Shown piece after piece: positions 7,446-17,259 of a stretch of 42,878 bases of DNA. The notes beneath the pieces were generated by a model, which ran no database searches, was not told the DNA's origin, and was given only the letters and a program-made list of their open reading frames with translations. Numbering within the stretch: position 1 is the stretch's first letter; every line of letters begins with the position of its first letter. The stretch is from Prosthecobacter debontii (lineage in GTDB: Bacteria; Verrucomicrobiota; Verrucomicrobiia; Verrucomicrobiales; Akkermansiaceae), in the NCBI GenBank assembly GCA_945862245.1, contig CAMAXN010000020.1, forward strand, positions 1-42,878. Direction: 5' to 3'. Made by a program: the position numbers and the translations under genes.

Positions 7446-7604
7446 GAACTCCGAGGTTGCAGGGGGCTTCATTGGAATTTTGACCACGGATGGCACGGAT
7501 TTTCACGGATTTAAGAATCCACCCAATAGGTTTGAAAACGTTTCCATAACTCTTTCTTCATCCGTGCCTCTCCGTGCCATCCGTGGTTCAATTTCGGTTT
7601 TCGG
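7446..7604. repeat. Dispersed repeat, copy B (compact)
   Basis: This is the compact form of the repeat at 5595-5859. It has the same left border (GAACTCCGAGG...), then a perfect 16-base inverted repeat, CCACGGATGGCACGGA (7484-7499) against TCCGTGCCATCCGTGG (7571-7586), and the same right border (TTCAATTTCGGTTTTCGG). It occupies most of the 353-base gap between the lactonase start and the recQ stop. The remaining 98 bases before recQ show nothing clear. Confidence 0.88.
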
Positions 7605-7702
7605 TTTCATTCCACACGTTCCAAGTCTCCACCATCTCCTTCATGAAATCGTCGAGGAACCGTGACGGGCGGCACCTATTTTTGTACGCGTAGCCAATTA
7701 TG

Positions 7703-9802
7703 CTAACGCATCGCACGGTAGGTGCGGATCATTTCCAAAAAAGGCGGTAGGTAGGACTGCGCCTTGCCCTCACCGATGCCGGGAATAGCCAGAGCCTCAG
7801 CGACACTGGACGGCGCGTATCGTGTGAGAGCCTCCAACACCTTGTTGGAGAAAACAACGTAAGGCGGCACCCCGTCCTTTTTCGCCATTCGGAACCTCAG
7901 ATCTTTGAGCATGGTGAAAAGCTGTGAATCGAAATCCTTCTCCGCCAAGCCCTCGGGTTTCGCGACCTCTTCGGGCCAACGCAGCTTAAAACCTTCTTTG
8001 CCCAACATCACCGCCTCGCCGCGAGACGAGATCGTCATCAGCGGATACTCGCCGGCCTGCGTAATGACCAACCCCTCCTCGGCGAGCGAGCGGAAGAGGG
8101 CATTGAGATAGCCAGTAGTTTTTCCAGCGAGTATGCCATAGGTGGTGAGTTGGTCGAGGCGGCAGCTGAGGATTTCCTGCGACTTGCTGCCACAAAGCAT
8201 TTGGATGATACGGCCTTTGCCGAATTTCCCTTCCCATCCGTCAGGCCCGCGCCGCGACATTCGGGCAACGCCGGCAAGCGCCTTACTGACCATTTGCGCC
8301 TCCGCCTCACTAGGTTTGCGGAAATCACCCGCACTGCGTTCCCGGCAAACATCGCAATTCCCGCAGGTTGAAGCGTTAGCTTCGCCGAAGTATTCAAGTA
8401 TCCACTTCTGGCGGCACGTCCGCGCATAGCACATCTCGACCATCGCCCGCAGCTTCTCACGGTCTCGACCGTCCTTTTCCTCCATCGCCTTCTCATCAAG
8501 AGTGAGATCGCGCGCTAAGGTGTCTGGCTTCAGCAAGCGGGTGCCGCGCATCCGCTTCCCCTGGACATCGAACCGCTCGATGAAACGTCCTCGCGCCAGA
8601 ATGGTCAGCGCGCTGCCTACGGCCATGGAATTTCTCACATCCGCATGCTCCGCGATGTCCTCCAACGTCCGAAACACTTCGTGATTCTCGTCCGCCTCGT
8701 TAAGTAGATATTGGTAAACTTGGCGCACGGTCGTCGCAGAGGGATTAGCGCCATCGATGAAAAAATCCTGTGTACGCGTGTCAGCATAATTGAACAGCAA
8801 TTCGCACACTGCCGACTCACCGTCCCGCCCGGCGCGGCCCGCCTCCTGGTAGTACGCCTCCACGCTGCCCGGGATCTCATAATGTATCACGAAACGCACA
8901 TCCCCGCGGTCGATGCCCATCCCAAAGGCGTTCGTCGCTACCGCAATATCCACTTTTTTAGAAATGAAAATCTCCTGTGCCTTCACCCGCTCCGCATCGC
9001 CCATGCCGCCGTGGTAGGAAACGCATTTCAGGCCCCAGCTTGCGAGTGTCTCGGAAACGAGATCCACCTTTTTCCGCGTCGCGCAGTAGATGATCCCGGT
9101 CTTATGGGCGGCGATGACCGCCCGGATCCGCTCGTCCTTCTGCGCCGCCTTTTCCACTGGCGTGATAGCCAGCGAAAGGTTGGGCCGCGAGAAACCGCTG
9201 ACGCGCTCGAACGGTTCGCGCAGGCCTAGAGTTTTCAGGATGTCCTCGCGAACTACGGGAGTCGCAGTAGCTGTTAGAGCCACGCACTGTGGGCAGCCGA
9301 TTTTTTCCAGCGCTTTTCCCAGCCGCATGTAGTCCGGCCGGAAATCATGGCCCCATTGCGAGAGGCAATGTGCCTCGTCAATCGCGAACAGTGAGATCTC
9401 CACCCCCTCCAGCGCCCGCAAAAAACTCTCCGCCCGGAACCGCTCCGGCGCGATATAGACAAGCTTGAACTCGCCGCTGCGCATCCCGTCGAGCCGCTCC
9501 TTCTGCTCCGGCCACGACAGCGTGGAATTGATCAACGTCGCCGCTATGCCCCGCGCCTGCAGCGCATCCACCTGGTCTTTCATCAACGCGATGAGCGGGG
9601 AAATCACCAAGGTCACGCCCGGGAAACACAGCGCCGGGATCTGGAAGCACAGGGATTTTCCCCCGCCCGTCGGCATCACCACCAGCCCGTCGCGCCCGGA
9701 GACGATCTCGGAAATCACCTCCTCCTGCCCGTCGAGGAAAGCGGAAAAGCCGAAGTGCTCCTTCAACGCCGCGCCGGGAGTTTTCAACAACAGCTTTTTC
9801 AT
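7703..9802 (-). CDS. recQ: ATP-dependent DNA helicase RecQ
   Basis: RecQ unwinds DNA 3' to 5' in recombination and fork repair. The 699-residue protein has Walker A (MPTGGGKSLCFQ, residues 43-54), the DEAH box with the RecQ aromatic-rich loop (IDEAHCLSQWGHDFR, about 141-155), and helicase motifs V/VI (ATNAFGMGIDRGDVRFV, YYQEAGRAGRDG). It also has the zinc-binding cysteines (CYARTCRQ ... CGNCDVC), a winged-helix region and a C-terminal HRDC domain (FSNKVLEALTRYAPSSVAEA). I start it at ATG 9802, which has GGGAGTGGG upstream at suitable spacing; a GTG at 9814 would add four residues but overlaps that ribosome site. Confidence 0.95.
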   Translation of the reverse strand: MKKLLLKTPGAALKEHFGFSAFLDGQEEVISEIVSGRDGLVVMPTGGGKSLCFQIPALCFPGVTLVISPLIALMKDQVDALQARGIAATLINSTLSWPEQKERLDGMRSGEFKLVYIAPERFRAESFLRALEGVEISLFAIDEAHCLSQWGHDFRPDYMRLGKALEKIGCPQCVALTATATPVVREDILKTLGLREPFERVSGFSRPNLSLAITPVEKAAQKDERIRAVIAAHKTGIIYCATRKKVDLVSETLASWGLKCVSYHGGMGDAERVKAQEIFISKKVDIAVATNAFGMGIDRGDVRFVIHYEIPGSVEAYYQEAGRAGRDGESAVCELLFNYADTRTQDFFIDGANPSATTVRQVYQYLLNEADENHEVFRTLEDIAEHADVRNSMAVGSALTILARGRFIERFDVQGKRMRGTRLLKPDTLARDLTLDEKAMEEKDGRDREKLRAMVEMCYARTCRQKWILEYFGEANASTCGNCDVCRERSAGDFRKPSEAEAQMVSKALAGVARMSRRGPDGWEGKFGKGRIIQMLCGSKSQEILSCRLDQLTTYGILAGKTTGYLNALFRSLAEEGLVITQAGEYPLMTISSRGEAVMLGKEGFKLRWPEEVAKPEGLAEKDFDSQLFTMLKDLRFRMAKKDGVPPYVVFSNKVLEALTRYAPSSVAEALAIPGIGEGKAQSYLPPFLEMIRTYRAMR

Positions 9803-9913
9803 CAAATCACCCACTCCCGTATACTTGATCCATCACCTCCACGATGCAAGCAAAGCCCTCGCCACAAGCATCCAATCTTGCCTGTAATCCGAAATGATCC
9901 ATGATTACGGTGG

Positions 9914-10246
9914 ATGTATCGCATGCTCGGAATGCTTTTTACCTCGGCCCTCACCGGCATCGTCCGGCGCAAATTCTCCTCCGGCCTGCGGGCGCTGCAC
10001 TACCAGGCCTACGCCGTCATCGCCCTGCCTGTCGGAGCGGGATTGGCGTGGCTGGCCGTCCGGCTCTTCGGCTCCCCTTCACAGCTCCCGGTCGCCCTCG
10101 TCATCGGCGTGCTCTCCGGAATCTGTGCCGGGCTCACCATCGCCTACATCCTCGATCGCGCCGCCATGGTGGCCTATCTATACTTCGAGAAAAGAAAATC
10201 GGCTTCCCGCCGCATCGGACAAAGCCCGCCAAGCGCAACACCTTGA
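9914..10246 (+). CDS. Small membrane protein of unknown function
   Basis: A 110-residue frame begins MYRMLGMLFTSALTGIVRRK and contains two clear hydrophobic segments, about residues 33-52 (AVIALPVGAGLAWLAVRLFG) and 57-82 (LPVALVIGVLSGICAGLTIA), with a basic C-terminal tail. GGTGG lies just before the ATG. The same bases are also open in another frame, but that alternative is Arg/Pro/His-rich and not protein-like. It precedes the dioxygenase gene by 32 bases in the same direction. I do not recognise a family; a second in-frame ATG at 9923 is equally possible as start. Confidence 0.6.
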   Translation: MYRMLGMLFTSALTGIVRRKFSSGLRALHYQAYAVIALPVGAGLAWLAVRLFGSPSQLPVALVIGVLSGICAGLTIAYILDRAAMVAYLYFEKRKSASRRIGQSPPSATP

Positions 10247-10278
10247 CGGACAGCCAAGCGCGACGGAGAATACATCTC

Positions 10279-10938
<660 letters not shown>

Positions 10939-10942
10939 CCTG

Positions 10943-10972
10943 ATGAAATCTTCCCCCCCGGAGCGATTTCAT
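10943..10972. other. Inverted repeat between dioxygenase gene and nfeD
   Basis: ATGAAATC (10943-10950) pairs perfectly with GATTTCAT (10965-10972) over a 14-base loop rich in C. No T-run follows, so it may be a weak terminator, an operator or a leader hairpin of the nfeD transcript. Confidence 0.35.
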
Positions 10973-10992
10973 GTATATTCTTAAATAATCAG

Positions 10993-12393
10993 ATGAAAAA
11001 ACTCTTCCGCCTTCTCTGCCTCCTCCCCACCTTTGTCGCGTTATTCCCCAGCTTCCTCCCGGCGCAGGATGGAGACTCCTCTAAGAACAAGGTAATCATC
11101 ATACCCATCCGCGAACAGATTGCGCCGCCTGAGTTGCATGTCCTCCGTCGTGGCCTGAAAAGCGCTATCGAGCAGGGCGCAGACACCGTAATCCTCGATA
11201 TGGAAACACCCGGCGGCCGCCTCGACGTCACCTTCGATATGCTCAAGGCCATCGAGAAATTTCCCGGGAAAGTGATCACCTACGTGAATAGCGAGGCAAT
11301 CTCCGCAGGCGCGCTCATCTCCGCCGGGACAGATGAGATTCATTTCGCCCCAGGTGCTGTCATCGGCGCGGCGGCTCCCGTGACCGGCGGCGGGCAGGAT
11401 ATCGATGAAACGATGAAACTCAAGATCGTCTCTTACCTCAAGGCCCGCGTCCGCTCCATATCCGACGGTAAGGGTTACCGCGGCGAAGTCCTCTCTGCGA
11501 TGATCGACGAGGATTTCGAACTCAAAATCGGCGAGGAAACCCTAAAACCTGAGGGCGAGTTACTCACGCTTACCGCCACCGAGGCGATCAAAGAATACGG
11601 TAATCCTGCGCAGCCACTCCTCGGAGCCGGCATATCGCCGGACATTGATAACCTGATGGATACTCTTTTTGGAAAAGGAAACTACACCGCCACTCGGCTG
11701 GAGGTCACTTGGTCGGAAAAGGTCTCGCAATTCATTACTATCATCGCACCTCTGCTGCTCGCCGCCGGGCTACTGCTCATTTTCATCGAATTCAAAACGC
11801 CCGGCTTCGGGATCTTCGGAATCAGCGGCGGCATCTTGCTCGCCATCGTCTTCTTCGGACACCACGCGGCCGGACTTTCAGGCCAAGAGGCGGTGCTTTT
11901 CTTCTTTCTTGGCTTCGCGTTGGTAATGATCGACCTTTTTTTGCTGCCCGGCTTCTTCATCCTGGCCATCCCCGGCGCCCTGCTGATGCTTGGCTCCCTG
12001 CTCTGGGGCATGTCCGATATCTGGCCCGACCAACCCCTCGACTGGGACTCAGGATTCCTTTTCAAACCGCTCGTTAACCTCACCTCCGGCATAGGCGGCG
12101 CGATCCTGTTATTCATTCTGTTAATCCGCTTCATGCCCAGCGGCAGCCTATGGGGAAAAATGGTGCTGGACTCGGCGATCGGCGGCGAGTCCACCATTTC
12201 CTCCGCCGCCCGCAATGATCCCTCGCTGATCGGCGCCACCGGCCAAGCTGTCACTGCACTTTTCCCTTCCGGTGAAATCAAGATCGGCGGCAAGCGCTAT
12301 GACGCCCGCCTCGCCCTCGGCACCGTCCCACCCGGAACCGAAGTGAAAGTTGTCTCCGTCGGCGAGTTCGAACTGACGGTGGAGGCGGTGTAA
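10993..12393 (+). CDS. NfeD-family membrane-bound serine protease (long form)
   Basis: This 466-residue protein has a signal peptide (cleavage near LPAQD), a ClpP/crotonase-like serine protease domain (about residues 32-225), a block of membrane helices (about 235-400) and a C-terminal OB-fold NfeD domain (about 405-466). The substrate-binding ILDMETPGGRLD segment (about 68-79) and the likely catalytic Ser104 in SEAISAGALIS fit the family. Long NfeD proteins are partners of flotillin-like proteins and are linked to membrane quality control. It heads a three-gene set with a short nfeD and floA, all co-directional. Confidence 0.92.
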   Translation: MKKLFRLLCLLPTFVALFPSFLPAQDGDSSKNKVIIIPIREQIAPPELHVLRRGLKSAIEQGADTVILDMETPGGRLDVTFDMLKAIEKFPGKVITYVNSEAISAGALISAGTDEIHFAPGAVIGAAAPVTGGGQDIDETMKLKIVSYLKARVRSISDGKGYRGEVLSAMIDEDFELKIGEETLKPEGELLTLTATEAIKEYGNPAQPLLGAGISPDIDNLMDTLFGKGNYTATRLEVTWSEKVSQFITIIAPLLLAAGLLLIFIEFKTPGFGIFGISGGILLAIVFFGHHAAGLSGQEAVLFFFLGFALVMIDLFLLPGFFILAIPGALLMLGSLLWGMSDIWPDQPLDWDSGFLFKPLVNLTSGIGGAILLFILLIRFMPSGSLWGKMVLDSAIGGESTISSAARNDPSLIGATGQAVTALFPSGEIKIGGKRYDARLALGTVPPGTEVKVVSVGEFELTVEAV

Positions 12394-12402
12394 TTAGTCT
12401 TC

Positions 12403-12430
12403 TTGAGGTTTAGAATTTAAAATTGTAAGA
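12403..12430. repeat. Seven-base repeat array between the nfeD genes
   Basis: Directly after the first nfeD stop the sequence reads TTGAGG, TTTAGAA, TTTAAAA, TTGTAAG, a degenerate seven-base array of the same family as at 1987-2020. It ends ten bases before the GTG start of the second nfeD. Confidence 0.65.
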
Positions 12431-12439
12431 TATCTCCCA

Positions 12440-12910
12440 GTGTCCCTAATCGTTATCCTTTTCGCCATCGGCCTTTTTCTCCTCGCCGCGGAAGTCCTCG
12501 TTCCCGGCGGCATCCTCGGTGCAGCCGGCGGGCTTCTTCTTTTGGCGGGATCCGCCCTTTCGTTCGTTGAATTTGGCAAGTCCGGCGGCCTGATTGCTCT
12601 GCTCATTGCGGGCACCACTGCAATCATCCTTTTTTACATCGAGCTCCGCATCCTTCCGAAAACCCGAATCGGTAAACGCTTCTTCCTAAGCCGACAAATC
12701 ACAGCGACTTCCGCCGCACTGCCTGACAGCGCGCGAGATTTTGTTGGTAAAGCCGCTATCTCCTCTACGGTTCTCTCTCCCAGCGGTTATGTAACCATCG
12801 ATGGAAAACGCTACGAAGCCGTTTCCCAGTCCGGCCACATTGCCCTCGGCACCGAACTAGAAGTAGTTGATGCTGGCCCTTTCCAGCTTACTGTAAGAAT
12901 TAAATACTAA
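12440..12910 (+). CDS. NfeD-like membrane protein (short form)
   Basis: This 156-residue protein begins at GTG 12440 ([20 protein letters not shown]). It has two or three N-terminal membrane helices and a C-terminal OB-fold domain (about residues 100-156, [20 protein letters not shown]...[16 protein letters not shown]). It lacks the protease domain, which makes it the short NfeD class. It lies between long nfeD and floA, an arrangement in which the OB domain is thought to act with the flotillin. No strong ribosome site precedes the GTG. Confidence 0.88.
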   Translation: MSLIVILFAIGLFLLAAEVLVPGGILGAAGGLLLLAGSALSFVEFGKSGGLIALLIAGTTAIILFYIELRILPKTRIGKRFFLSRQITATSAALPDSARDFVGKAAISSTVLSPSGYVTIDGKRYEAVSQSGHIALGTELEVVDAGPFQLTVRIKY

Positions 12911-12918
12911 AACACACC

Positions 12919-13914
12919 ATGCCTAATCTATCCACCATCATCATCATCGTCCTCGTAATTGTCGGGCTTGTCGTTCTCAGCGTTGTCTTCTCCTTCTTTT
13001 CCGTCTGGCTGCGCGCTTGGCTTGCAGGAGCATACGTGGGTTTCTCCGATCTAATCGCCATGCGCCTTCGTCAGGTTCCCTATGGTCCCATCGTTGATAG
13101 TCGCATCACCGCGAAAAAGGCAGGCATCGAGATCGATATCAACGAAATCGAAGCCCACTACCTCGCCGGCGGTAACGTTCTCCCCACCATCCAAGCCCTC
13201 ATCGCCGCGATGAAAGCCGGCATCGCGCTTGATTGGAACCGCGCCTGCGCGATCGATCTCGCTACCAAGGGCTCCGAGAAATCCGTCGTCGAAGCCGTTC
13301 GCACCTCGGTCGATCCCAAGGTCATCGATTGTCCAAGCCCTTCCTCGGGCCGTATCACCATCGACGGCGTCGCCAAGGACGGCATCCAAGTGAAAGTCCG
13401 CGCCCGCGTCACGGTCCGCACCAACCTCGATCGATTCGTCGGCGGTGCGAAGGAAGATACGATCATCGCCCGCGTCGGCGAGGGCATCGTCACCACCATC
13501 GGTTCCGCGGAAAGCTACAAGCGCGTGCTTGAATCGCCCGACAGCATTTCCAAAACCGTCCTCGCCCGCGGCCTCGATGTTGGCACCGCCTTCGAGATAC
13601 TCTCCATCGATATTGCAGACGTCGATGTCGGCGAGAACGTCGGTGCCAAACTCCAGGAAGCCCAGGCCGAGGCGAACAAGAACATGGCCCAGGCCGAAGC
13701 GGAAATCCGCCGCGCCGCCGCCGTCGCACTTGAGCAAGAGATGATCGCCCGCGTCGCAGAAATGAAAGCCAAGGTCGTCGAGGCCGAAGCTCAAGTCCCC
13801 CTCGCCCTTGCTGAAGCCTTCCGCTCCGGCAACCTCGGCGTTATGGACTATTACCGTATGGAAAACGTCAAAGCCGACACCACCATGCGCGATTCAATTT
13901 CCAAGAACCAGTAA
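12919..13914 (+). CDS. floA: Flotillin-like protein FloA
   Basis: FloA organises functional membrane microdomains. The 331-residue protein has one N-terminal membrane hairpin (about residues 5-30, [20 protein letters not shown]), the conserved [19 protein letters not shown] block, a PHB/SPFH-like domain, and a C-terminal coiled coil rich in Ala/Glu ([20 protein letters not shown]) with [17 protein letters not shown] at the end. Length and motifs match the Bacillus YqfA/FloA class. It follows short nfeD by eight bases and is closed by a strong terminator, so nfeD-nfeD-floA looks like a single transcript. Confidence 0.95.
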   Translation: MPNLSTIIIIVLVIVGLVVLSVVFSFFSVWLRAWLAGAYVGFSDLIAMRLRQVPYGPIVDSRITAKKAGIEIDINEIEAHYLAGGNVLPTIQALIAAMKAGIALDWNRACAIDLATKGSEKSVVEAVRTSVDPKVIDCPSPSSGRITIDGVAKDGIQVKVRARVTVRTNLDRFVGGAKEDTIIARVGEGIVTTIGSAESYKRVLESPDSISKTVLARGLDVGTAFEILSIDIADVDVGENVGAKLQEAQAEANKNMAQAEAEIRRAAAVALEQEMIARVAEMKAKVVEAEAQVPLALAEAFRSGNLGVMDYYRMENVKADTTMRDSISKNQ

Positions 13915-13944
13915 TTGGTTCGCAACACCGCTTCATTGATCCAT

Positions 13945-13974
13945 AAAAGCCCGGGCAAACCCCGGGCTTTTTCC
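13945..13974 (+). terminator. Rho-independent terminator of the nfeD-floA operon
   Basis: An 11-base perfect stem, AAAAGCCCGGG (13945-13955) and CCCGGGCTTTT (13961-13971), with a five-base loop CAAAC, ends in a short T-run. It lies 30 bases after the floA stop. Confidence 0.92.
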
Positions 13975-13989
13975 ATCTCCTCCTTTTCC

Positions 13990-14013
13990 TTGAATTTTGA
14001 AGTTTGAGATTTG
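13990..14013. repeat. Seven-base repeat array before hom
   Basis: The sequence reads TTGAATT, TTGAAGT, TTGAGAT, TTGTGAG, a degenerate seven-base array just upstream of the homoserine dehydrogenase start. It opens a spurious upstream TTG extension of that gene. Confidence 0.6.
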
Positions 14014-14038
14014 TGAGATATACACTCACCCTCCCTGC

Positions 14039-15364
14039 GTGAGCAACTGTAGCAAATTGGGAATCGGCCTCGCGGGCTTCGGCACCGTTGGCTCGGGCGT
14101 ATGGAACACGATTGAGAAAAATGGCAATCTTATCTCCGACCGCACTGGGAAGGGTGTTTGTCTCGGGATCACGAAAATACTCGTCCGCGATCCCGCCAAA
14201 ACCCGCGACACCACCTCTGCCGTTCCGAAGGAAATCCTCACTACCGATTGGCGCGCACTCGTCAACGACCCCGCCGTCGATATCGTCGTTGAGTTGATAG
14301 GAGGCACCACGGATGCCTTCGAGATCATCGCCGCCGCTTTGCTCGCAAAAAAACCGGTCGTCACCGGTAACAAGGCACTCCTTGCCGAGCGCGGCGTCGA
14401 GCTCTTCGAAATTTCTCGGAAAATGGAGACACCCCTATTCTTCGAGGCCTCCATTGCGGGTGGCATCCCCATCGTCAAGACCGTCCAAGACTCTTTCATC
14501 GGCAACCAGATTCACTCCTTCACTGGCATTATAAACGGCACCTCGAACTTCATCCTCGAGCAGATGACCCTGCGCGGTATCGATTACGCCTCCGCCCTAA
14601 CGGAAGCCCAACATCTCGGCTATGCAGAGGCCGATCCAACCCTCGACGTGAATGGCTGGGACGCCGCCCACAAGGCCATCCTCCTAGCCACACTCGCCTA
14701 CGGTTTCCCCATCGATCCCGCTCTCGTCCACGTCTCCGGCATCGAGCAGGTTCGCCCCACCGATATCCATTTCGCAAAATCACTCGGCTATGTCATCAAG
14801 CTCCTCGCCATCGTACGCGAGCGCGAGGGCGGTGCCGTAGAGCTTCGCGTCCAGCCGTCTTTTATCTCCCAAAAACACATCCTCGCCTCAGTCCACGGCG
14901 TCTTCAACGCCGTTTCCGTCAACGCCGACCCCGTCGGTGAATCCCTCTTTTACGGCCGTGGCGCCGGCCAGGGTCCCACCGCCTCCTCCGTCGTCGCCGA
15001 CCTCGTTGAGGCCGCCCGCGACCTTGCCCACACCGCCCACCACCGTGGTTTCCTGCCTTATCGCGAATCGGGAATCCTTGTCCCTATCGAAGAAACAACC
15101 ACAGCTTACTATGTCCGCTTCGATGTCACCGACCGCCCCGGTGTTGTCGCAGAAATCGCCACGGTCCTCGCCAACCACCGCATCGGCATCTCCGGTACCC
15201 ACTCCCCCATCGACACCTCTAACCCCGACGCCGAGTTCGTCGATATGGTCTTCCTCCTCCACTCCTGCCCCTTCGGAAAACTGACCGCAGCCCTAACCGA
15301 AATTGAGTCCCTGACCTGTATCAACTCCCAACCCGTTGTCTTCCGCATCGAAAACTTAGGCTAA
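14039..15364 (+). CDS. hom: Homoserine dehydrogenase
   Basis: It reduces aspartate semialdehyde to homoserine with NAD(P)H, on the route to Thr, Met and Ile. The 441-residue protein has the Rossmann motif GLAGFGTVGSGV near the N-terminus, the catalytic/substrate region ASIAGGIPIVKTVQDSF, the family signature around IINGTSNFILEQM with AEADPTLDVNGWDAAHK, and a C-terminal ACT domain (YYVRFDVTDRPGVVAEIATV) likely to bind threonine. I start it at GTG 14039; a TTG at 13997 would translate the preceding repeat array. No ribosome site is obvious. It is not fused to aspartokinase, and thrB/thrC are not adjacent. Confidence 0.93.
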   Translation: MSNCSKLGIGLAGFGTVGSGVWNTIEKNGNLISDRTGKGVCLGITKILVRDPAKTRDTTSAVPKEILTTDWRALVNDPAVDIVVELIGGTTDAFEIIAAALLAKKPVVTGNKALLAERGVELFEISRKMETPLFFEASIAGGIPIVKTVQDSFIGNQIHSFTGIINGTSNFILEQMTLRGIDYASALTEAQHLGYAEADPTLDVNGWDAAHKAILLATLAYGFPIDPALVHVSGIEQVRPTDIHFAKSLGYVIKLLAIVREREGGAVELRVQPSFISQKHILASVHGVFNAVSVNADPVGESLFYGRGAGQGPTASSVVADLVEAARDLAHTAHHRGFLPYRESGILVPIEETTTAYYVRFDVTDRPGVVAEIATVLANHRIGISGTHSPIDTSNPDAEFVDMVFLLHSCPFGKLTAALTEIESLTCINSQPVVFRIENLG

Positions 15365-15373
15365 GAAAAATTT

Positions 15374-15609
15374 CACCGCCAAGAACGCCAAGGTAGAAAA
15401 GTGAAGAGTCAAAAAACTACAGGATTAAAGAGGCAACCCTAACTAATCTTCAAATTTTCAAACCGAAGCCTCCGTGTCCTCTGAGCTCTCCGTGGTTAAT
15501 AATTCAAAACCTCAAGTCTTGCTTGGCGAACTTCTCTTCCTTGGCGGTTCAATCCTCTTCCTCACAACCCCAGTCTTCCTTGAGACTTAAAGTTTAAAAT
15601 TTAAAGTTT
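15374..15609. repeat. Composite repeat region before gatB
   Basis: The 245-base gap between hom and gatB is almost entirely repeat-like. Nine-base units CGCCAAGAA/CGCCAAGG (15374-15392) are mirrored by CTTGGCGAA and CTTGGCGGTT (15521-15549). Inside these lies a CCGTGTCCTCTGAGCTC-type block (15469-15496). A seven-base array (TTGAGAC, TTAAAGT, TTAAAAT, TTAAAGT; 15580-15609) runs right up to the gatB ATG at 15610. No gene is seen here. Confidence 0.7.
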
Positions 15610-17061
15610 ATGCCCTACCTCGTCACCATCGGCCTCGAAGTCCATGCCCAGGTAAACACCGTTACCAAGATGTTCTGTGCCTGCCGCACCTCCTTCGGTG
15701 ATGACCCGAACACGAACACTTGCCCGGTCTGCCTCGGCTACCCTGGCGCCCTGCCCGTCCTGAACCAGCGTGCCATCGAGAAAACACTGCTCACCGGCCT
15801 CGCACTCGGCTGCAAGTCTCCGGAATTTTCCCGCTGGGATCGGAAAAATTATTTTTATCCGGACATGCCGAAAAATTACCAGACTACTCAGATGGATTTC
15901 CCACTCTGCCTCGGTGGTGGCGTCCCGCTCTTCGACGATTGCTACCCCACCGACGCACGGAATAACATCAAGTCCCCTGGCAAGGTCGTCCTCCTCAACC
16001 GTATCCACCTTGAGGAGGATGTCGCAAAATCCACCCACCTCGCCAACACCTCGCTCATCGATTTCAACCGCGCTGGTACCCCGCTGATGGAAATCGTAAG
16101 TGAGCCGGATCTCGAATCTGCCGAGGAGGCCGTCTCATACCTCCGCTCTCTACAGCTTATCCTGCTCGAATGTGCTTCCTCCGATGCCGATATGGAAAAG
16201 GGCAACCTTCGCTGCGATGTGAACATCTCTCTCCGTGAAAAAGAGTCCGACCCGCTCGGCGCTAAGGTTGAGCTGAAAAACCTGAACTCCTTTTCCGCGA
16301 TACGCCGCGCCATTCAGTTCGAAATCGCCCGCCAGACCGAGGAACTCGGCATGGGCATCGCCCAGATTCAATCCACCCGCCGTTGGAACGATGACCTCGG
16401 CGAAACCCAGCTCATGCGCACCAAGGAGGACGCACACGATTACCGCTACTTCCCCTGCCCAGATCTCCTCCCCATCGCCACCGCACCACTGTTAGAAATC
16501 GTTAGACCACTTGTCCCTGAGCCGCGTTTAGAAAAAATCCGCCGCTACGAAAGCGACTTTGGTCTCACCGCCTACGATGCTGCCGTGCTCACCGCGGACC
16601 GCTACCTCGCCGTATATTTCGAGTCCGCCAACCACCCGACGATTCCTGCCAAAAAAACCGCAAACTTCCTCATTAACAACCTCCTCGGCACCCTCAACGA
16701 GAAATCCCTCGCCATCGCCGATTGCCCAGTCACCCCGGAGAAACTCCGCGACCTCCTCACCCTCGTCGAAAACGGCATACTCGCCCCGAACCAAGCCAAG
16801 GAAGTCTTCGCCGTCCTCTTTACCAGCCCGCGACGCGACCCGAAGTCCATTGCGGACGAGCTCGGCTTCAAGCCCACCTCTTCTGGCGACCTCGAAGCCC
16901 TCATCGACGCCGCCATTGCCACAAACCCGAGCGAGGTCGAGGCCATCAAGGCGGGCAACGAAAAGCTCCTCAACTTCCTCACCGGCCAAGTCATGAAATC
17001 TGCAACTTCCAAGCCCAACCCCAAGCAGGTTACCGACCTCCTCAGAGCGAAGCTCCTTTAA
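15610..17061 (+). CDS. gatB: Aspartyl/glutamyl-tRNA amidotransferase subunit B
   Basis: GatB is the tRNA-binding kinase/transamidase subunit that, with GatA and GatC, converts Glu-tRNA(Gln) or Asp-tRNA(Asn) to the amides. The 483-residue protein opens with IGLEVHAQ and has the zinc cysteines (CAC, then CPVCLGYPG). It also has the cradle-domain blocks YFYPDMPKNYQTTQ, DFNRAGTPLMEIVSEPD and RWNDDLGETQLMRTKEDAHD, and the C-terminal YqeY-like tail ending KQVTDLLRAKLL. Length is normal. gatA and gatC are not beside it, so the complex is encoded at split loci. The start ATG abuts a repeat array and has no Shine-Dalgarno sequence. Confidence 0.95.
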   Translation: MPYLVTIGLEVHAQVNTVTKMFCACRTSFGDDPNTNTCPVCLGYPGALPVLNQRAIEKTLLTGLALGCKSPEFSRWDRKNYFYPDMPKNYQTTQMDFPLCLGGGVPLFDDCYPTDARNNIKSPGKVVLLNRIHLEEDVAKSTHLANTSLIDFNRAGTPLMEIVSEPDLESAEEAVSYLRSLQLILLECASSDADMEKGNLRCDVNISLREKESDPLGAKVELKNLNSFSAIRRAIQFEIARQTEELGMGIAQIQSTRRWNDDLGETQLMRTKEDAHDYRYFPCPDLLPIATAPLLEIVRPLVPEPRLEKIRRYESDFGLTAYDAAVLTADRYLAVYFESANHPTIPAKKTANFLINNLLGTLNEKSLAIADCPVTPEKLRDLLTLVENGILAPNQAKEVFAVLFTSPRRDPKSIADELGFKPTSSGDLEALIDAAIATNPSEVEAIKAGNEKLLNFLTGQVMKSATSKPNPKQVTDLLRAKLL

Positions 17062-17259
17062 TAGAGAATCGCTTTCCCGGCACCGAGAATAAGGAGAAGG
17101 GGGTTCAAACTCTTTTCTTCTCTACAGCCCGGGCAAAAATTTCCCGCCACTACAAAAGGGCTTACAAGGACCTTCTCCGCATTACAATGAATACCGCAGA
17201 GCCGCGCCTACTCTGTCTCCGTTCTTGCCACGCGACGGTTAGCCGTGGAATCCTCCGCC

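Noticed and set aside
9901..10278. N-terminal extension of the dioxygenase gene (frame open from 9901)
   Set aside because: The extension is Arg/Pro-rich, overlaps a better small membrane protein frame, and the Tat signal begins at 10279.
11682..12293. A 203-residue antisense frame within nfeD
   Set aside because: Pro/Ser-rich shadow of the membrane-domain codons of nfeD; no start context or family.
13051..13794. A 247-residue antisense frame opposite floA
   Set aside because: It is a shadow of floA in a GC-rich third-position frame; it is Asp/Gly-rich and low in complexity with no recognisable domain.
17062..17259. Possible tRNA or small RNA after gatB (GGGGGTTCAAACTC)
   Set aside because: No complementary T-stem or acceptor stem could be paired; the resemblance is limited to a few bases.
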